64,000 bases of DNA from positions 1 through 64,000 of the forward strand of contig NZ_JASCIR010000033.1 in NCBI RefSeq assembly GCF_029968095.1, in the 5' to 3' direction. This document shows positions 8,869 to 17,490 of the stretch, one piece after another (within the stretch, counting starts at the first letter, position 1; each line of letters starts with the position of its first letter). Below the pieces are notes generated by a model. The model made no database searches. It worked only from the letters and a program-made list of their open reading frames with translations, and had not been told where the DNA came from. Both the position numbers and the translations under genes were made by a program. The DNA comes from Streptomyces solicavernae. Its GTDB lineage: Bacteria > Actinomycetota > Actinomycetes > Streptomycetales > Streptomycetaceae.

Positions 8869-9705
8869 TCACGGGTTTGTAATCAATGGCCTAGTTGCTA
8901 GATTCATCGCCGCCGATGTGACTTCACGCAAAGCGGTCATGCCTTGTCGCGCCAGCGGCGCAGGAGGCCGCGCCTTGTAATGATCATTGAATATCTCGAG
9001 TGAAATCGGGCCGTCATAGCCGTTGGCCAGGACAGGCGCCAGGAACGCGGCTACATCGAAATCTCCCTCACCCGGCAAGCAGCGGTGATGCCGACTCCAG
9101 GACTTCACGTCAAGATCCATCCGGGGAGCATCCGATACCTGTATCAGCGCGATGCGATCAGGGGGCACATCGGCCAAATCTTCGAAATGGTCGTTCAGTG
9201 CAAGAGTGTGAAAGCTGTCCAGCACCAGACCGATATTGCTGGCACCAGAACGCTCGATCATTCTCCAAGCCTGACGGAACGTATTGACTCGGAGGCCCCA
9301 AGACAGCGCTTCGTAACCGATCGAAAACCCTCTGGCTGCGGCCCGTTCGCCCAAGCGCGCCAGGTCATCGGCGACGGCATCATCGTCAAGGTCCGAAACG
9401 TCGCTGACGTTGCTGCACAGGATCAGCGTGCTCGTCCTCAGCTGCTCCATACCGTCGAAAATTCGCTCGATTCGGTCCAGCTTGGGCACCAGCTGATCCC
9501 TGGGGCCACCTTCGAAGTCTCTGAGCGGCTGGTAATTTACGATTTCCAGGCCGAGGCCTTCCGCCATGACTTGGGCGGCAGACTCCGAGGATCCTTGCAG
9601 GTCCCATTCCATCAATTCGATGCCAGAAAATCCGGCTTCAGCGATTGCTTCCATTTTATCCGGCAGGGCGCCACCCAAGGTCACCGTACCAATATGGTAA
9701 TCCAC
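8869..9705 (-). CDS. Sugar-phosphate isomerase/epimerase-like TIM barrel, probable 3-dehydroshikimate dehydratase
   Basis: AP-endonuclease-2 superfamily barrel (278 residues from the chosen start). The segments YEALSWGLRVNTFRQAW, GLVLDSFHTLAL, QVSDAPRMDLDV, SWSRHHRCLPGEGDF and GPISLEIFNDHYKA match the dehydratase domain of QuiC/AsbF-type 3-dehydroshikimate dehydratases, including the Glu, Asp, His and Glu metal ligands. These make protocatechuate from a shikimate-pathway intermediate. The C-terminal dioxygenase-like half found in some homologues is absent. I prefer GTG 9705 to the ATG at 9768: GAGGT lies 7 nt upstream, and the family begins right there (DYHIGTVTLGG). First gene of the cassette, so it probably supplies the starter molecule. 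Confidence 0.82.
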   Translation of the reverse strand: MDYHIGTVTLGGALPDKMEAIAEAGFSGIELMEWDLQGSSESAAQVMAEGLGLEIVNYQPLRDFEGGPRDQLVPKLDRIERIFDGMEQLRTSTLILCSNVSDVSDLDDDAVADDLARLGERAAARGFSIGYEALSWGLRVNTFRQAWRMIERSGASNIGLVLDSFHTLALNDHFEDLADVPPDRIALIQVSDAPRMDLDVKSWSRHHRCLPGEGDFDVAAFLAPVLANGYDGPISLEIFNDHYKARPPAPLARQGMTALREVTSAAMNLATRPLITNP

Positions 9706-10063
9706 TTCGCTTACCTCTCGATAACGGAACGGCACGTCACAGTGCAGATCAATAACTCTTGCCGTCACGTGGAGCGTTGAGGGTCATCCGGGTGCAGCCA
9801 TCATCGGCAGCGAAATCGAAACCTAGATCAACCAGTTGACTGGCGCAAAGAATGCAGTGAACTTATTCCCGACTTCCTGAGTCGATCAGTTCAACCAGCC
9901 TGAATTCATCGGCAGTATCCCTGTGGGCGGTTTCAGGTGATTTTGGCCTTCTGGCGCCCCTGGACTGCATTATCGAAGAAGCACCGGAGCGGTTCGCTTT
10001 CGACGCTCCTACTTCCTCGGTCGCCCCATACGATGTCAACCAGGAGTACCGGAGCAGGCCGAA
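9706..10063. promoter_or_regulatory. Upstream region of the low-GC cassette
   Basis: No gene seen. It still has the low G+C of the cassette up to roughly 10060 and must contain the minus-strand promoter for the six-gene unit. A short palindrome CCAGT-TG-ACTGG lies near 9835-9846, and ATCAACCAGTTGACT next to it is echoed by GATCAGTTCAACCAG about 40 nt further on, which could be paired operator half-sites. No regulator gene is inside the cassette. Confidence 0.4.
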
Positions 10064-10200
10064 CTACAACCAAGGATGCACCGGGCGGCGCTCGGTGCGG
10101 CCGTGCCTGCGGTCGTCGTCGATCGCGGTGGTCTCGGTGAAGTCGGCGTCCGCGCCGGCCAGCAGGGCCTGGGCAGTGGGGCGATCGCGATCAGGACGAG
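10064..10200 (-). mobile_element. Probable transposase remnant (C-terminal fragment, ISAs1-like)
   Basis: Read on the minus strand, 10188-10064 gives an open frame that includes AQALLAGADADFTETT and then RRHGRTERRPVHPWL before a TAG stop. The alternation of an A/L-rich stretch, a TETT and an HGRTERR motif recalls the region of ISAs1-family DDE transposases around the HGRIETR motif. No start, no upstream catalytic region and no clear inverted repeats are visible, so only a fragment remains. It sits exactly where base composition switches from cassette to host-like, supporting acquisition by transfer. Identification rests on a short motif. Confidence 0.5.
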
Positions 10201-10265
10201 GGCCTGCATGCACCCTTGGATGCACTCACGGCCTGGGACGACACGGTCCTCGTACGCTGAACGCC

Positions 10266-11207
10266 GTGACAGTGACCTCCGGCAGAGTTCTCACCCCTGC
10301 ATCGCGGCCTCGTGTTTCGCTTCGCCGCTGCCTCCGCTACGTGCATCTGAGCCTGGTCGAGGCACGGCCTGTCGTTCAGATCGTGTTCCTGATGCGGTTC
10401 GTGGTGGGCGCCGCCTTCTCCTCTCAGGATCTGGCGGAGGGACCGCATCTGGCCGTCGGGGTCCTCGTTTGGTGGCTGGCCATGGTGGCCGCCTACCTCG
10501 TCAACGGCGTGCTGGACGTCAAGGAGGACCGCGCCAACGGGTCCTCCCGTCCGATCGCCCGGGGTGATCTGCCGGAGCGGACGGCCGCGGTACTCACTGC
10601 GGTCGTGGCCGCGGGGTCCCTTCTGCTGTCGTTGTGCGTCCCTGGGCTCACCTTGTGGGTGGCGTTGTTCCTGCTGCTGGGCTGGCTCTATTCGGCGCCG
10701 CCGTTTCCCGCGAAACGCTGGAGCAGCACCTGCGCGGTGGTGGTGTTCGGTCTCGGATGGACCTCGTTCGCGTCGGGTGCCGCCGCCGTGGGAGGCGAAC
10801 TGAGCCCGGCCGGAATGGTCTTCGCCACTGTGATGAGCGCCTGGATGGCCCTGGTGGGAGCGGTCGTCAAGGACCTCGGTGACGTCGAAGGAGACGCCGT
10901 CGGCGGGCGCCGCACCGTGGCGGTGCGGTACGGCGCCGCCCGGGCCCGCGCGGTCGCGGTGACGGGTGCGCTCCTCGTCGGAACAGGCGGGGTGTTGGCG
11001 GCGCTGGCCTGGGCTCCGCTGACGCTGGCCGAAGCGGTTCCCGTGGTGATCGGGGCCGTCTGCATGATGGTGCAGATCGTCCGTACGGCCAGGGCCGCCA
11101 ACGTGGACAAGAGGACCCACCGCAGTGCGTACCGCGTGTTCATGCGCACCCAGTTCGCGGCAAACCTAACCATGATGCTCGCGCTACTGCTGCACGGACC
11201 TGCGTGA
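10266..11207 (+). CDS. UbiA-family prenyltransferase (integral membrane)
   Basis: Product of 313 residues with eight or nine hydrophobic segments. Both Asp-rich motifs of the UbiA superfamily are intact: NGVLDVKED (NxxxDxxxD) near residue 80, and DLGDVEGDAVGGRRTVAVRYG near residue 205. These bind Mg-diphosphate of an isoprenoid donor and transfer it to an aromatic or other acceptor in the membrane. The start is uncertain: GTG 10266 (or GTG 10272) precedes the first family-like region RRCLRYVHLSLVEARP; the open frame continues upstream into the transposase remnant, which is not credible as coding. High G+C, so host-like, unlike the cassette before it. No quinone-pathway genes accompany it; an aromatic acceptor made by the cassette is possible. 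Confidence 0.85.
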   Translation: MTVTSGRVLTPASRPRVSLRRCLRYVHLSLVEARPVVQIVFLMRFVVGAAFSSQDLAEGPHLAVGVLVWWLAMVAAYLVNGVLDVKEDRANGSSRPIARGDLPERTAAVLTAVVAAGSLLLSLCVPGLTLWVALFLLLGWLYSAPPFPAKRWSSTCAVVVFGLGWTSFASGAAAVGGELSPAGMVFATVMSAWMALVGAVVKDLGDVEGDAVGGRRTVAVRYGAARARAVAVTGALLVGTGGVLAALAWAPLTLAEAVPVVIGAVCMMVQIVRTARAANVDKRTHRSAYRVFMRTQFAANLTMMLALLLHGPA

Positions 11208-11235
11208 CTGCCGCGCCCGTGTACCAGCCCGCGTG

Positions 11236-11946
11236 TCAGTAGCGCCCGAAGACCTTGTTGACGGCGTCGATGCGGGAGACGGCGCCCAACTTTCCGTAGA
11301 TGTTGTTGAGATGCCGCTTCACGGTCGCCGTAGTAATGCCGAGCTGGCGGGCTATCTGACTGTTGGTCATCGCTTTCGCGACCCCCTCAAGCACCTCTTT
11401 CTCACGCCGGGACAACGCCACGCCCACCACAGCGTGCATCGGCGCCGCCTCCGAGACACCCGCTGCGACTACGTCGTCGTCGTTCGGCAGGGTGTCGGAC
11501 GCCTGGGCGGTGGCCCCGCCATAGCCGACGGCGCCCGCGTAGAGCCGGGTTCCGGCGCTGGAGCGGAACGCGGCACTGATCAGCAACAGCGCGGGTGCCC
11601 GTCGCGCGGGCGCCTCGTGCTGTACGGCGGAGTGGATGGTCGGCTGCATGGCGTTCCACAGGATCTCCACCGCACGGACCGACTCAGCGACCGCGATTCC
11701 CTGGGCGGCACGGTCCGTGCCCACGAGGTGCGAGTACCGCCAGGCTTCGGCCGCCTCGAGCGGGCCGTCCCCGTTCAGTCTCGCAACGCAATCCTCGACG
11801 ATTGCCCGCGCCTGGTCGCGGCACTTCGGCCACACCTCCTTGCGTATGGCCAAAGGACTGCGGACCCTTCTCAACGCCATCTGATAGGCATGGATGACGT
11901 CTGGTACCGCGTTGCGCAGAAACTGCGCCGCAGCTGGGTAATGCAA
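11236..11946 (-). CDS. LuxR-type regulator, probably 5'-truncated or frameshifted
   Basis: Product of 236 residues ending in a clear LuxR/NarL helix-turn-helix (LSRREKEVLEGVAKAMTNSQ, then IARQLGITTATVKRHLNNIYGKLG). The N-terminal part resembles the alpha-helical sensor domain of RsbR/PucR-like regulators (AVPDVIHAYQMALRRV, then KCRDQARAIVEDCVARL). The only start is TTG 11946, with GGGAGGGG just upstream; an in-frame TAG lies seven codons further up. The other frame upstream (about 12030-11950) encodes GIVVESNIIALRCGLELC followed by IRLVREG, which looks like the missing preceding helix of the same sensor domain. A frameshift near 11950 is therefore likely. Faces the UbiA gene convergently. Confidence 0.72.
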   Translation of the reverse strand: MHYPAAAQFLRNAVPDVIHAYQMALRRVRSPLAIRKEVWPKCRDQARAIVEDCVARLNGDGPLEAAEAWRYSHLVGTDRAAQGIAVAESVRAVEILWNAMQPTIHSAVQHEAPARRAPALLLISAAFRSSAGTRLYAGAVGYGGATAQASDTLPNDDDVVAAGVSEAAPMHAVVGVALSRREKEVLEGVAKAMTNSQIARQLGITTATVKRHLNNIYGKLGAVSRIDAVNKVFGRY

Positions 11947-12391
11947 GGCCCCTCCCTGCTACAGCCCTCTCGAACGAGCCGGATACACAGTTCGAGGCCG
12001 CACCTCAGCGCGATGATGTTCGATTCAACCACGATACCGAACAGGCCCACGCGGGGCCTCACCAGCCCAGATGTCCCGTGGTACCAACGGAATCCGCACC
12101 CGGGGTCTGCCGGTCTCGTCACCTCATCGGAGGCGGCCAGGGGAGGTCAGTTCGGCCTGGTGCTGAGGGAAGGTCATGTTCGGCCTGGTGCTGGAACGCG
12201 ATGAGCGGCAAGGGTGTCCAGTACGGCAGTGGATCCAACAAGCACAAGACGAGACTGGTATTGAACCCACCACGTAGCGGGCCCCCAAAGGTCGCAGCAT
12301 CCAGCTGCCCTGCGGTGTCTCACGGTTCGCCGGACACATACTGACCGAGCAGAAGGCCCCCAACAATGGGCAGGGCCTCGCCCCAGGGGAA
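11947..12391. other. Intergenic region with regulator 5' remnant and a hairpin
   Basis: Between the LuxR-type gene and the PIN gene. Its left third probably carries the out-of-frame 5' end of the regulator. The rest (about 12120-12350) has no coding signal I can support. A hairpin AGGCCC-N13-GGGCCT at 12354-12378 lies just downstream of the PIN stop and may end transcription of the toxin-antitoxin pair. Confidence 0.4.
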
Positions 12392-12805
12392 TCACACCGC
12401 CACGAGCCGGACCCGATCGCCGCAGAGCTGGGTCATGTCGTCGATGTCGGAGGTCAGCATGACCACAGGACGGTGCTGCCGCAGCGCGGCCTCGGCGACC
12501 GCCGCATCGATCGCGTACTTGTGCCCATGCAAGCCGGCATCCATCAGCAGCTTCGAGGCCGCCCTCGCCTCCTCGTCGCCCACCGGGACCACGCGCAATC
12601 CGGAGAGCACCCAGTTAAGGCGGGACTTGTTCGTACGCGCGTGGACGGCCTCGATGATGGTGAGCGCACTGATCACGACCTCCATGCCACGCGAGCGCGC
12701 CTCGGCGATCAGCGCCACCACCTGCTCGTCGTCGGCGAGCAGCTTCGAGAGCCCCTCGCTGTCGAGGACCAACGTCCCCTCGTGACTCAGCCTGCGGCGG
12801 GCCAC
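12392..12805 (-). CDS. PIN-domain protein (VapC-like toxin)
   Basis: PIN ribonuclease fold of 137 residues. Acidic residues expected for the Mg site are visible: Asp in VLDSEGLSKLL (residue 15), Glu in ALTIIEAVHART, and Asp in KYAIDAAVAEAAL and MLTSDIDDM near the end. Such proteins cleave specific RNAs when released from their antitoxin. GTG start 12805 is preceded by GAGGAGG and lies 19 nt inside the end of the upstream antitoxin gene, so the two are coupled. Together they form a VapBC-type module with the ribbon-helix-helix antitoxin. It is high in G+C, not foreign-looking. Confidence 0.85.
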   Translation of the reverse strand: MARRRLSHEGTLVLDSEGLSKLLADDEQVVALIAEARSRGMEVVISALTIIEAVHARTNKSRLNWVLSGLRVVPVGDEEARAASKLLMDAGLHGHKYAIDAAVAEAALRQHRPVVMLTSDIDDMTQLCGDRVRLVAV

Positions 12806-13071
12806 TCGGCCTCCTCGGCGAACACCTCGTCGAAGACCTGCCGCGCCCGCCGGCGGGCCGGCTCGGAGACCGGCCCCTTGCGGTTCTCATAGTCCGCCAG
12901 GTACTCGTCAAGAACCTGCCCGCGCAGCTCACGCTCGACCGCCTCCGCGATGAACGCGGAGAACTCCCGCTTGCCCACCCGCGCCCGGATCGCCTCTGCG
13001 GTCCCCTCCGGCAGCGACAGGCTCACCCGTGTCGCCGGCCCTTCCCCGATGCCGTACGCCGTCTCACCCAT
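12787..13071 (-). CDS. Ribbon-helix-helix antitoxin (VapB-like)
   Basis: Product of 94 residues. Residues 14-50 (TRVSLSLPEGTAEAIRARVG, then FSAFIAEAVERELRG) form a typical ribbon-helix-helix DNA-binding domain. The acidic, Arg/Glu-rich C-terminal half would wrap the PIN toxin. The gene overlaps the toxin gene by 19 nt and comes first, as in most VapBC operons. Autoregulation is expected for the family, but I could not pick out a convincing operator; TTTGACACA just upstream of the ATG (13079-13089) could be part of the promoter. Confidence 0.82.
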   Translation of the reverse strand: MGETAYGIGEGPATRVSLSLPEGTAEAIRARVGKREFSAFIAEAVERELRGQVLDEYLADYENRKGPVSEPARRRARQVFDEVFAEEAEWPAAG

Positions 13072-13263
13072 ACCCCGAGTGTGTCAAACGAGTAGGAAAA
13101 GCGCCACGATCCGCGCTGCCCGCAAGCGCCGAGCAGCACACTTCCCAGCACGGGCGTCCCCATCCCATCCCGGCACGATCCCAGCACGGTACGGATGACC
13201 AGGGATGACGACAGGTGACGAGGGGTCAGCTATCCCAGCACCATCCCAGCACGGGAAAAACCA

Positions 13264-13291
13264 AGGGCCCGACCCCGAAGAGTCGGACCCT
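13264..13291 (-). terminator. Intrinsic terminator after ychF
   Basis: On the minus strand AGGGTCCGAC-TCTTCGGG-GTCGGGCCCT forms a stem of about ten pairs with one mismatch, followed by TTGGTTTTTCC. It lies 50 nt after the ychF stop. The preceding 13130-13260 contains several CCCAGCAC repeats without other content. Confidence 0.75.
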
Positions 13292-13340
13292 CTCTGAACT
13301 GCATGTTTGCCAGATCAGCGACGTGGTGATATGTCACCCA

Positions 13341-14429
<1,089 letters not shown>

Positions 14430-14627
14430 GTTGCGACTTCCCGTACGTGAGGTCTGGTGGGAGACCCGATGGCTGCCGGGCCGATCCACCAGTCTACGGC
14501 GCGTCGCGCGCGCCGCCGCCGCCCGCCCGTGAGCGAGGTGGCCGGTACGCGTCGAACGCGGGCCAAGCTGCGCCAAAACGCGTGTCCAAGGGCGGTTTTC
14601 CGGGCGCGGCCGACCTAGGTTGGAGCG

Positions 14628-15443
14628 GTGGAGCAACACAGGACGCGACCGCCCGGGGACAGAGCGCGACGAGCGGCACCCCTCCCGCCGCAGGCCGGCG
14701 GGCCGCCGCCCACACGTCCCCGGCCGGTGAGCGGCCAGAGCCAACGCGGTGAGCGCCCCGGCGGTCAGAGCCAACGCGGTGAGCGCCCCGGCGGTCAGAG
14801 CCAACGCGGTCAGCGCCCCGGCGGCCGGGACGGAGGCGGGAGCGGCACCGTGTACCGGGCCGCCGTCCGGCCTCGTCTTCCCGGCGGCGGCTCGCCCCTC
14901 GCCCGGGGCGTACGCGCGGTGGTGCGGGGCGTACGCCGAATCGTGCTCGCCGTGTGCAGGTTCGTGCTCGCCGTGCGCGCGCTGCCCAATCCGCGTCTGA
15001 CCGGGCTGGGCAGCGGGCTGTTCTGCACGGTGGTGATGCTGCTGATCGCCGGTCTGGACCGGCTGCTGCTCGGCGGCTCCGCGCTCGCGTACGGGCTGCT
15101 CTTCCTGCCGGTCAGTGCGCTGACGGCGGTGTGGGTGCGGCCCGCGGACCTGGTGACGGCGCCGGTGGCGGTGCCGATCGCGTTCGCCGTCGGGATGCTG
15201 CCGGTCTCGGGCGGCTCGGACGGGTTCACCGGCCAGGTGATGGGGCTGTTCACCGGGCTCGCGATGCACGCGGGGTGGTTGTACGGCGGGACGCTGATCG
15301 CCGGGGTGATCGCTTCCGTACGGAAGATCCGGCTCATGGCGCGGAAGCGGGCGCTGCGTGCGCAGGCGGGGGCGGGCGGGTCGGGCGGGGCAGGTGCGCG
15401 TCAGCCGTCCCAGCGGCGGCGGATGCCCGCCCAGCCTTCCTGA
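14628..15443 (+). CDS. Membrane protein with Arg/Pro-rich N terminus (DUF6542-like)
   Basis: Product of 271 residues. The first 115 are disordered and basic and contain three copies of a ten-residue repeat (GQSQRGERPG) encoded by 30-bp DNA repeats at 14742-14824. Residues 125-240 hold four hydrophobic segments (GLFCTVVMLLIAGLDRLLLG, AYGLLFLPVSALTAVWV, VTAPVAVPIAFAVGML, GGTLIAGVIASV). The layout matches the actinobacterial DUF6542 family usually found next to ychF, function unknown. It is divergent from ychF (199 nt between starts) and convergent with ppgK, with 1 nt between stops. Confidence 0.75.
   Translation: MEQHRTRPPGDRARRAAPLPPQAGGPPPTRPRPVSGQSQRGERPGGQSQRGERPGGQSQRGQRPGGRDGGGSGTVYRAAVRPRLPGGGSPLARGVRAVVRGVRRIVLAVCRFVLAVRALPNPRLTGLGSGLFCTVVMLLIAGLDRLLLGGSALAYGLLFLPVSALTAVWVRPADLVTAPVAVPIAFAVGMLPVSGGSDGFTGQVMGLFTGLAMHAGWLYGGTLIAGVIASVRKIRLMARKRALRAQAGAGGSGGAGARQPSQRRRMPAQPS
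14742..14824 (+). repeat. Three in-frame 30-bp tandem repeats
   Basis: About 2.8 copies of a 30-bp unit beginning CAGAGCCAACGCGGTGAGCG, nearly identical, inside the coding region for the disordered N terminus of the membrane protein. Length is a multiple of three, so copy-number change would not break the frame. Confidence 0.85.
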
Positions 15444-15444
15444 A

Positions 15445-16209
15445 TCACGCCGGAGGGGCTGTCTTTTCGGCCTCGCCCGCCGCCATCGCCGCGCCCACGA
15501 TGCCCGCGTTGTTGAGGAGTTCCGCGGGGACGATCTCCGCCTTGACGCCCTCGATCAGGGGCAGGAATTTCTGCGCCTTACGGCTGACTCCGCCGCCGAT
15601 GATGAACAGCTCCGGCGAGAACAGCATCTCCACGTGCTTGAGGTACTTCTGCACGCGGCGGGCCCAGTGTTCCCAGCTCAGATGTTCGTCGTCCCGGGCC
15701 TTGGTGGAGGCGCGCTTCTCCGCGTCGTGACCGTGGAGTTCCAGGTGGCCCAGCTCGGTGTTGGGGACCAGGACGCCGTCGGTGAAGAGGGCGCTGCCGA
15801 TGCCCGTGCCGAGAGTGAGCAGCAGGACCGTGCCCTTGCGGTCGCGTCCGGCGCCGCAGTGCATCTCGGCGACCCCGGCGGCGTCCGCGTCGTTGAGTAC
15901 CGTGACCGCGCCGCAGCCGGTGCGCTCGGCGAGCAGGGCGCGGGCGTCGACGTCGATCCAGCTCTTGTCCACGTTGGCCGCCGTGCGGATCGTGCTGCCG
16001 CCGGTGACGACGCCGGGGAACGTGACCCCGATCGGGCCGGACCAGCCGAAGTGGCCGATGACCTGCTTGACGCCGTCGGCCACCGCGTCCGGCGTCGCCG
16101 GGTGCGGGGTCAGGACCTTGTGCCGGGGCTCGGTCAATTCGCCCCGGTCCAGGTCGACCGGGGCGCCCTTGATGCCGGATCCGCCGATGTCCACGCCGAA
16201 GATCTGCAT
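15445..16209 (-). CDS. ppgK: Polyphosphate glucokinase (ROK family)
   Basis: Phosphorylates glucose at the 6-position with polyphosphate or ATP as donor. The 254-residue product has the ROK phosphate-binding motif FGVDIGGSGIKGAPVDL at the N terminus, ND-containing AVTVLNDADAAG (catalytic Asp), LLLTLGTGIGSALF for the second phosphate loop, and GGGVSRKAQKFLP near the end. PPGK-type features include the SWEHWARRVQKYLKHVE segment. I placed the start at ATG 16209 (MQIFGVDIGG), eight codons inside the longest frame, because the family begins there. It is convergent with the DUF6542-like gene, whose stop is 1 nt away. Confidence 0.92.
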   Translation of the reverse strand: MQIFGVDIGGSGIKGAPVDLDRGELTEPRHKVLTPHPATPDAVADGVKQVIGHFGWSGPIGVTFPGVVTGGSTIRTAANVDKSWIDVDARALLAERTGCGAVTVLNDADAAGVAEMHCGAGRDRKGTVLLLTLGTGIGSALFTDGVLVPNTELGHLELHGHDAEKRASTKARDDEHLSWEHWARRVQKYLKHVEMLFSPELFIIGGGVSRKAQKFLPLIEGVKAEIVPAELLNNAGIVGAAMAAGEAEKTAPPA

Positions 16210-16231
16210 GGACTCCACGTTACGACGCGGC

Positions 16232-16318
16232 ACTGACAGTCACGAATGGACAGCCACGAACCGACACCCACGGACCGACAGTCAAGAACGGACAGCCACG
16301 AACCGACAGTCACGATGT
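16232..16318. repeat. Degenerate tandem repeat between ppgK and ispH
   Basis: About six copies of a 14-15-bp degenerate unit of the form GACAGTCACGAAC or GACAGCCACGAACC. It occupies the 5' flank of ppgK; no coding content. Confidence 0.75.
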
Positions 16319-16379
16319 GAACGCCGGCGCCGGGCCGCTGGGGCCGGGCCGCTGGAGCCGGGCCCCTGACCCCGTACGG

Positions 16380-17387
16380 CTACGAAGCCGGCGTACGCCC
16401 CGTGCGCTCCTCGATCAGGGCGGCCGCCTCGGCGCGCAGGTCGCGGCGGAGCTCCTTCGGCAGGGAGAACGTGAGGGACTCCTCGGCGGTCTTCACGATC
16501 TCGACGTCGCCGTACCCCTTCTCCGACAGCCAGGCCAGGACCTCCTCGACCAGGACGTCCGGGACGGAGGCGCCCGAGGAGACGCCGACCGTGGCGACGC
16601 CGTCCAGCCAGGTCTCGTCGATCTCGGCGGCGAAGTCGACCAGGTACGCGGCGGGGCAGCCGGCCTGCAGGGCCACGTCGACCATGCGCTGCGAGTTGGA
16701 GGAGTTCTTGGAGCCGACCACGATGACCAGGTCGGACTGCTGGGCCAGCTCCTTGATGGCGGTCTGGCGGTTCTGAGTGGCGTAGCAGATGTCGTCCGAG
16801 GGCGGGGAGATCAGGTTCGGGAACTTCTCCTTGAGGGCGTCGACCGTCTCCATCGTCTCGTCGACGGAGAGGGTGGTCTGGGAGAGCCAGACGACCCGGG
16901 ACTCGTCCCGGACCTCGACGCCTGCGACGTCCTCGGGGCCGTCCACCAGCGTGATGTGGTCGGGGGCCTCGCCGGAGGTGCCGATGACCTCCTCGTGTCC
17001 CTCGTGGCCGATGAGGAGGATGTCGTAGTCCTCGTTCGCGAAGCGGACGGCTTCCTTGTGGACCTTGGTGACCAGGGGGCAGGTGGCGTCGATGGTGGCG
17101 AGGCTGCCCTCGCGGGCCTCCTCGTGCACGGAGGGGGCGACACCGTGCGCGGAGAACATCACGATGTTGCCCGGCGGCACCTCGGTGGCCTGGTCGACGA
17201 AGATCGCGCCCTTCTTCTCCAGGGTCTGCACCACGTATTTGTTGTGCACGATCTCGTGCCGGACATAGACGGGCGCCCCGTACTGCTCCAGGGCCTTCTC
17301 GACGGCGATCACGGCGCGGTCCACGCCCGCGCAGTAGCCGCGCGGGGCGGCAAGCAGGACGCGGCGGGCTTGGGTCTGTGCAGTCAT
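16380..17387 (-). CDS. ispH: 4-hydroxy-3-methylbut-2-enyl diphosphate reductase (IspH/LytB)
   Basis: Last enzyme of the MEP isoprenoid pathway, a [4Fe-4S] protein that reduces HMBPP to IPP and DMAPP. The 335-residue product carries the three cluster cysteines in APRGYCAGVDRA, TIDATCPLVTKVH and DDICYATQNRQ, and the substrate-binding motifs MFSAHGVAP (His, catalytic-pocket) and VGSKNSSNSQR. Start ATG 17387 (MTAQTQ); a second in-frame ATG is three codons upstream. Length and motif spacing are normal for actinobacteria. Transcribed divergently from an APC permease. Confidence 0.95.
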   Translation of the reverse strand: MTAQTQARRVLLAAPRGYCAGVDRAVIAVEKALEQYGAPVYVRHEIVHNKYVVQTLEKKGAIFVDQATEVPPGNIVMFSAHGVAPSVHEEAREGSLATIDATCPLVTKVHKEAVRFANEDYDILLIGHEGHEEVIGTSGEAPDHITLVDGPEDVAGVEVRDESRVVWLSQTTLSVDETMETVDALKEKFPNLISPPSDDICYATQNRQTAIKELAQQSDLVIVVGSKNSSNSQRMVDVALQAGCPAAYLVDFAAEIDETWLDGVATVGVSSGASVPDVLVEEVLAWLSEKGYGDVEIVKTAEESLTFSLPKELRRDLRAEAAALIEERTGRTPAS

Positions 17388-17490
17388 GCCCCCCATCGTA
17401 AGGGCGCTTCCAGCGCGTCAGAGATCGACACCTTGGGGAGACTGGAGCGGGCGGGTCCGCGCCGGGCGGACGGAGCCAGGGAGGCGCGCG

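Noticed and set aside
10095..10265. Upstream extension of the UbiA gene
   Set aside because: Encoded peptide has no membrane or family character and overlaps the transposase-like remnant; GTG 10266 or 10272 fits the family better.
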